From Pohlia nutans (Eukaryota; Streptophyta; Bryopsida; Bryales; Mniaceae), in contig CM040085.1 in the NCBI GenBank assembly GCA_022496805.1, positions 51,262,234 through 51,326,233 of the forward strand: a DNA stretch of 64,000 bases. Reading direction: 5' to 3'. The notes under the pieces are model-generated. The model did no database searches. It was not told the DNA's origin and saw nothing but the letters and a program-made list of their open reading frames with translations. Shown piece after piece: positions 58,801-64,000 of this stretch. The stretch's first letter is position 1. The number at the start of each line of letters is the position of its first letter. Both the position numbers and the translations under genes were made by a program.

Positions 58801-61800
58801 TGGATGTTTTCATCGCTGTGCTGCATTGTGTTGTTTATTTGTTCCATCTGTCGCATTCTCACAGCTGATTTAACACTGTCAATGGGCAGGACTGGACTCC
58901 TGTTCTCAAATTCGTGGAAAATGTGCTCCGGGCAAGTTGGGGGGTTGAAGAGGGGAGGAGACAACAAGGTGGGCTGTGAAGAATTCGGTCACAAATTGTT
59001 CTCTTTTCTATTCACTTGTGTGGAGTTTAATAACGACGAGATCATTATCCTGGCTTTTGTATTCAAAGGTCCTATCGCCATATTCGTCAAAATGGCGAAA
59101 TTTCAAGAAATTGGCACTTTTCCAGGCGGTCTGGAATCTCAGATCTATTCCATTCCTAGTTTTTAGAGCTCTGTGCCCTTGAATGTCACATTTTTGGCGC
59201 TTTGAAACATGCTATTAACGAGTATGTCCATTCCTCTAACTAATGTGGTGGTACTAATGTTTATGTTGGAGACAGCACTCCAGGCAAGTGGGAAGCGAAG
59301 GTCTTGGTGTAGAAGTGATTGTGCCCGCGAGTCAAGCTTAGAAACCAAGTGGAAGAGCAAGCGTGCTCGCACTCAAACAGTTGATGACGAAGTCAGTGCA
59401 GGCCCGTTGCAGGATGATTCAGTATCTATGCCACAGCTAGGCTGCAAAAGTCTCGATCCGAAGGGTGGCAATGTCGGTATAGGCGAATGTACTGGAGGAG
59501 CTAGGGATGGCAGGTATCACTTTGGTGGTGACGGTCTTGAAATTGGGACTTCTTGCACTTGGGGACAATTGGCTAAGCCTGGTCTTGTGAAGGAAGAAGT
59601 CGGGTGGCTAGATCTTGAGATAAGCACCCCACCACTTATGGACATTCAGAACAGACACTCAATACCGGATTGCTCGTCTCCAGATACACTGCAGTGTCTA
59701 AGCAGCCCAGATCTTTTAATGCCTTCATCGCCAGTTTTGAGTGAGGGAAGCTGGGACAGTCGATTCAAGGCCTGTTACGGGCCTGATGATTTTGCACTAG
59801 AAGTGAGCTCCGCAAACACAGATTACGGCGAACTACAACCTGCTTTCCATTGCTTAGGCTCTGACCCAAGTGATGTCTTTCAGGGAATACAGTATCCTCG
59901 ACCTTTGAGGGCAAAGGAACCCTGGATTTCACCGGATAGAGATTCTGGTTCCATGATATCTTTGTTAGAAGGAGAGATGAGTGATTGGACGCTTCCTACC
60001 GTTCCATCCTCAATGAACGTGTTGCTGTTCCCAGGCTGTAGTTCATTCCATGAACTAGATATGGATGAGCTCAATGCCGAAGACATGGCCACAGAATCCT
60101 GTTCAGATGTTGAGGAGGCTCAGTTTCATCGCCATCTGCATAGGTGGTCTGACAGCTTTGAAAAGCCCTCCAGGCAAGCGCACGATTATGCCCCAGAGCT
60201 TCGCCAAGAGCTGATTTTATCAGGTAGAATGATTTTCTACAGGTTCATAACGTTTCTCCCAGGGTGGTGGGAGGATTGATGTACAGGACTGTATGTTTGT
60301 ATTTGGTTGTAAGTGATTATTCATTTAATGATTTTGGTTTCTTTCAATGTCACTTTGGTTTCTTCTGACATCTACTGTTGCGATGTTATGTTTCTTGTTG
60401 GAACTTTACAGGTGAGTCTCCATTTGATTGTTCGACCAATCCGTTGGCCGAAGTGGGCAAGGGGCAGGAAGGAGACAGACGGAAAGTAATTAGTTTGGAC
60501 GAGATCGATAATGCCATACAAGGACATTCCAATTTGCAACCTGGTGAACTTTTTACAGACCTCTGTGGGCTGAAGTAAAAAGTCTGAGAAAGTCTAGGTT
60601 TCTAAGACTCGAATACTCTTTTTTTATGCAGTTGAGTTACGAGGGTAGTCAAGAAACCACGTACGGCACTAAATCTATTTGGTTTCTCCTAAGTTTTCTT
60701 TTGTCGTCCAGCAGAGTGGACTTGCACTTCTCTTGTGGAAGCATCTGAGCATGATCTGGCTCTCTCCAAGTTCCGATCCAGTGACAAAGGAAGTGTTCTT
60801 CCGGACGAGGATCTGGCACCCGTGGCTTCTTTGTACAAGGTGATAATTTCTGGAGTTTGTTATACGATTGTGACGTGTTGTGTTTTCCTCCAGGGGCGTC
60901 CTAGTAAATGTCTATCCAGTTATTTAAATGGGAGTGCTGGCCCTGTTACAGGTTTGGTCAAATCCTTGCATGCGCGCAAATGTAAATGACATTCTGGACG
61001 TGTCTGCTGGTATACTGGAATCCTGCAACAAACCTCTTCAACCTGATATGGTCACCAAGGAGAGCCTACAACATGCACGTGTTCTCCAGCAGGTGGACAC
61101 CAAGTTTATTGTAATAGTTGCACAAAGTGTCCTACTTCTGGTTGACCAGGTATGTAACTGCATCCACCTGAGAGGCATTTCAAGAGTGATTTTGACTTTG
61201 ACCAAATGAGCCAGCCACCTCCTATCTAAATGGGCATTTGAGAAAGAGCTCATGTTTTGACAAGTCACATGAGGGTAACAGCACAACTCTGCAACATGGT
61301 TTTTGGCATCCTTTACTGTGTTCCTAGAAGCAGATGTCATTGATCTCTCAATGGAAAGTTTTTTCAGATAGAATGAATCGTTGCTTACAGCACTTCTTAC
61401 CTGAGGATGTCTAATATCTCATGTCTTGAATGACTGTCTGTTGTTGACCTTCGTCACTTCATGGGGGTTGTTTATTTGTTGCACGTAGTCCAGCAAATGC
61501 GGTTGTCTGATTATGCGTAACTAACGCAAGCTCTCGGTGGAGTTGCTTCTCAGCATGCAGCAGATGAGCGTGTCCGATTGGAGGAGTTTCGAGCGGAAGT
61601 ATGACTCCTTTTGGAATTTGACTATTTCAAGGAATATTCACGTCTCTGTTTCAACGATCCTGCTTCTGATATTCATTTGATCCTGTAGAGTATACATAGA
61701 TAAGAGTTAAAGAGTTTATAAACTATGTTTGTTGCAGGTGCTAGCAGCAGGGAAAAAGCAGTGTAGCACAAGCTTGAATGTCAAACATGATCTGGTACAT

Positions 61801-63583
61801 TTCTGAGCACTTTGAATTTGCACAATTTGAATTACTATGTGAGAATTTTGTTTCACAATTGGACGTTTGAGTATTATATCCACCGGAGGAGTAAATTTTG
61901 CAGGCACTAGGCCTTGGGGAGCAGCAAACATTACATGCATATCGAAAGCAGATTGAGGATTGGGGTTGGCGTATTCAACCAGGTTCTGATGCTCAGAGTT
62001 TCGACAAGAATTTGTGAGCTCTCTGCAACCGTTATATCCACTTGTGTTATCTGCATGAGAGAAAATAGGCTCTAATGTGCATCGTGAACCAAAATTAACA
62101 AGATCTTAATCCAAAAATTAATGTGTCCTCGAAGAACAATGCCAATGAACCTGTAGGTAATCTCAAAGTTCATTCAGGTCTTTTAAATCTATGTGATGTG
62201 ATGGTGTGACGTGTAACGGCCAACGTGTGTTGTTGGTTCTTAACTAGACTACGAAACGGCACAACCTGCAACCTTCAACTCACTGCGGTATATTCATCTT
62301 TCTCCCATCTTTCTTCATTTTATACATGTGTTGCATGATTACCTATAGTTCCAGGTTCGTTGTGGTTGTATTTAAGAATTTGACTTGCAGCGCAGGTTCC
62401 GTGCATCTTAGGAGTAGACTTGACAGCAACTGATCTGGTAGAATATCTTCAGCAGGTTTGTACCTTATGATCCAATGCTCTCCGATGATGAATGCTGAGG
62501 TTCGAATAAATAAATTATAATGCTTGCGATGCATTAAAATTTCATCATGCGCGTTGTGTTACTATATTGATCTAACGATGCACGGCTTGCAGCTTGGAGC
62601 AACACAGGGAGCTTCGGTACCTCCCCCAGCAGTAGTCAGGCTGCTGAATTACAAGTCATGCCGAGGTATTCACTGAGCAATAGAGCGATAATCCTTCTGT
62701 GACAATAATTATTGTGAGAAGCTTCTCTTTTAATCGTTTAGTTGCAGATGTTTAGTTGCAGTGTGTGAAGCTTATCATATCAGTTTTCTAATCGATGCAT
62801 TACCGCCAGGTGCTATTATGTTTGGAGACCCGTTGTTACCTGCGGAATGTCGGCAGCTTGTCAGTCACCTCAAGCGCACCTCTCTCTGCTTTCAGGTTTG
62901 AGTTCGTCTCAACGTGTGGTTGCGTATGTTAAATTCTGCAATTAAATTGTGCAATGTACATTAAGTTGTTTCTTCCTCAGGAGATTTCTTAACCCCTAAA
63001 GGATTCATGACCAATGATTCATCATATTGTGAAAAATATATTTATATCACCAAGAACATTGCATGTATTGGTCAAAAGGGAAATAAAATTGATCAAGAAT
63101 AAATGTCTCCATATGAGAGACTGCTAAAAAATGCATGGAGACCCAATTTCGGTCTCTTGGACCTGGAGAGGTTAGCATATCCTCTAAATTTTGCTAGAGT
63201 TTGTGAACCTACTCGGGCTTCATTAGAACACTGTAATCTTTGGCAGACGGTTTAAACATTTGAAGAATGTCAAGCATGTGAAGCACATTATTATTTTAGA
63301 GGAATCTTTCACGATTAGAAGTATTTTCAAAAGTTGTCCCCCTGCGTTGTCTAACCATTTATTATTCTGCTTCCTTTGGACACTGCAGTGTGCACACGGT
63401 CGGCCCACAATGGTGCCCCTTGTCAATCTTCAAAACCTCCGACAACAATTTGAGCCACACACCTTGAATGATGAAATCGTTTGCACCCAGACATCTATGT
63501 GGGAAGCACAGACCCGTTGGCATAAGTTGATTCAGCGTCCCCCTTCTCTGGTGCGAGCACGTGAACGCCTCCATCATCAATAA
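55862..63583 (+). CDS. MLH3: DNA mismatch repair protein MLH3
   Basis: My exon reading is 55862-55987, 56151-56202, 56363-56410, 56585-56739, 56942-56999, 57397-57454, 57812-57904, 57943-58258, 58369-58384, 58573-58781, 58890-58931, 59284-60223, 60412-60564, 60712-60839, 60952-61149, 61554-61598, 61738-61794, 61904-62013, 62248-62287, 62396-62455, 62593-62665, 62810-62895 and 63389-63583; total 1085 residues. The GHKL ATPase half has [30 protein letters not shown] and [15 protein letters not shown], then [14 protein letters not shown]. The C-terminal half has the endonuclease metal motif [23 protein letters not shown] and [10 protein letters not shown]3 pairs with MLH1 (MutL-gamma), the nuclease that resolves meiotic crossovers. 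Two introns use GC donors. The 60564/60712 junction is uncertain; an alternative donor is at 60574. Confidence 0.95.
57541..57695. mobile_element. Probable mini-CACTA in MLH3 intron 6, 155 bp
   Basis: CACTAGTAGAAAACCCATCC at the left and, reversed, CACTAGTAAAAATCACTC at the right. Flanks ACC (57538-57540) and ATC (57696-57698) differ at one base, so the target duplication is imperfect. It lies in the intron 57455-57811. Confidence 0.6.
62993..63171. mobile_element. TTAA-family MITE (copy C), 179 bp, in the last MLH3 intron
   Basis: TTAA at 62989-62992 precedes CCCCTAAAGGATTCATGACC, and the right end GGACCTGGAGAGG is followed by TTAG (63172-63175). GCATGTATTGGTCAAAA and GGAGACCCAATTTCGGTCTC match copy B read on the reverse strand. 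It is an internally deleted, reverse-oriented copy within the intron 62896-63388. Confidence 0.75.
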
Positions 63584-64000
63584 CAGGAGCTCTCACTTTT
63601 TTATTATCCTTTTGGCACCTCCACAGCTTTGGGTCAATTGACAACTGTGGCTATGAAGCCAGTTTACTTATTTTCAGAGATCTCTCACTTTTTTTCAGCG
63701 TAATTATCATTGTCAGGTCCTTGAAGTGCAGGACTGGCGGTTCCGATGTAGGATTTACTGTAATTTGGTAATTCTTCTACCGCAAATGTAGAATACTCAC
63801 TAGTTGAAATATATATGCATTGGTAGTTCAAAGTAAGCAGACAATGTAGTACTGTACAATATGAAAGTCAGGAACAGATTTATTGCTTGGTAATTGCCAA
63901 GACCGGAGCAAGTGAATATTTTATTCATCAATATGGAATTCAAACACTTTGAAAAATCACGTACTTGATGCAGGTCTTGGGCTTCTCAAATTGCTCGTTA
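63584..64000. other. MLH3 downstream region
   Basis: Probable MLH3 3' untranslated region and spacer. At 63911-63930 the reverse strand has AATAAAATATTC, and beyond it a short minus-strand frame enters from the right edge (NEQFEKPKTCIKYV), which could be the end of a converging gene. Too little is present to call it. Confidence 0.35.

Noticed and set aside
59880..60092. Minus-strand frame inside the large MLH3 exon
   Set aside because: Antisense shadow of the 940-bp exon 59284-60223.

Overview
This is nuclear DNA of a land plant. The evidence is intron-rich plant genes (a chloroplast photosystem II assembly factor, a plant-type rhomboid/UBA protein, MLH3, an F-box protein), telo-box promoter motifs and a dense load of plant DNA transposons. 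I cannot fix the species. Short introns in the genes, a large single-exon F-box gene and a MULE family I do not associate with flowering plants make a non-seed plant (moss, lycophyte or fern) my guess; that is inference only.

Gene layout. 1-1547 (minus): 5' part of an RBL18/UBAC2-like rhomboid pseudoprotease, cut by the window edge. 4356-10405 (minus): complete 19-exon IPI1/TEX10 ribosome-biogenesis gene (904 codons of protein) with telo-boxes in its promoter and first intron. 36403-37868 (minus): complete two-exon LPA2-like gene for a chloroplast membrane protein. 42245-43618 (plus): single-exon F-box gene. 55862-63583 (plus): complete MLH3, about 23 exons, with two GC-AG introns. All exon maps were made by eye from splice sites and reading-frame continuity; every junction of IPI1 and LPA2, and all but one of MLH3, closes in phase.

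Broken genes: a MULE transposase (18.7-22.2 kb) with about eleven in-frame stops but almost no indels, an LRR fragment (33.0 kb), an unidentified minus-strand ORF with one amber codon (33.4-34.3 kb), a SIN3 PAH1-PAH2 mini-protein with one amber codon (39.6-40.1 kb), an FCP1-like HAD phosphatase relic (46.6-48.6 kb) and a Rep-like HUH endonuclease relic (51.3-52.4 kb).

Transposon layout. 12.8-25.9 kb is a cluster of CACTA elements whose CACTA ends and 3-bp target duplications can be read directly, with smaller elements nested inside. 25.2-30.7 kb is one non-autonomous element beginning CATCAG, with a second copy of its own family inserted in it. A dispersed family with TTAA target duplications and CCCCTAAAGG ends (piggyBac-like signature) occurs at 4.2, 13.7, 26.1, 38.4 and 63.0 kb. 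At 13.7 kb an empty site elsewhere in the window proves the TTAA duplication. 49.0-54.2 kb holds two related elements head to tail; the second carries the Rep-like gene, the first does not, an arrangement expected of rolling-circle-type transposons and the most unusual system in the window. The host genes are unrelated housekeeping genes, with no operon or shared pathway among them.
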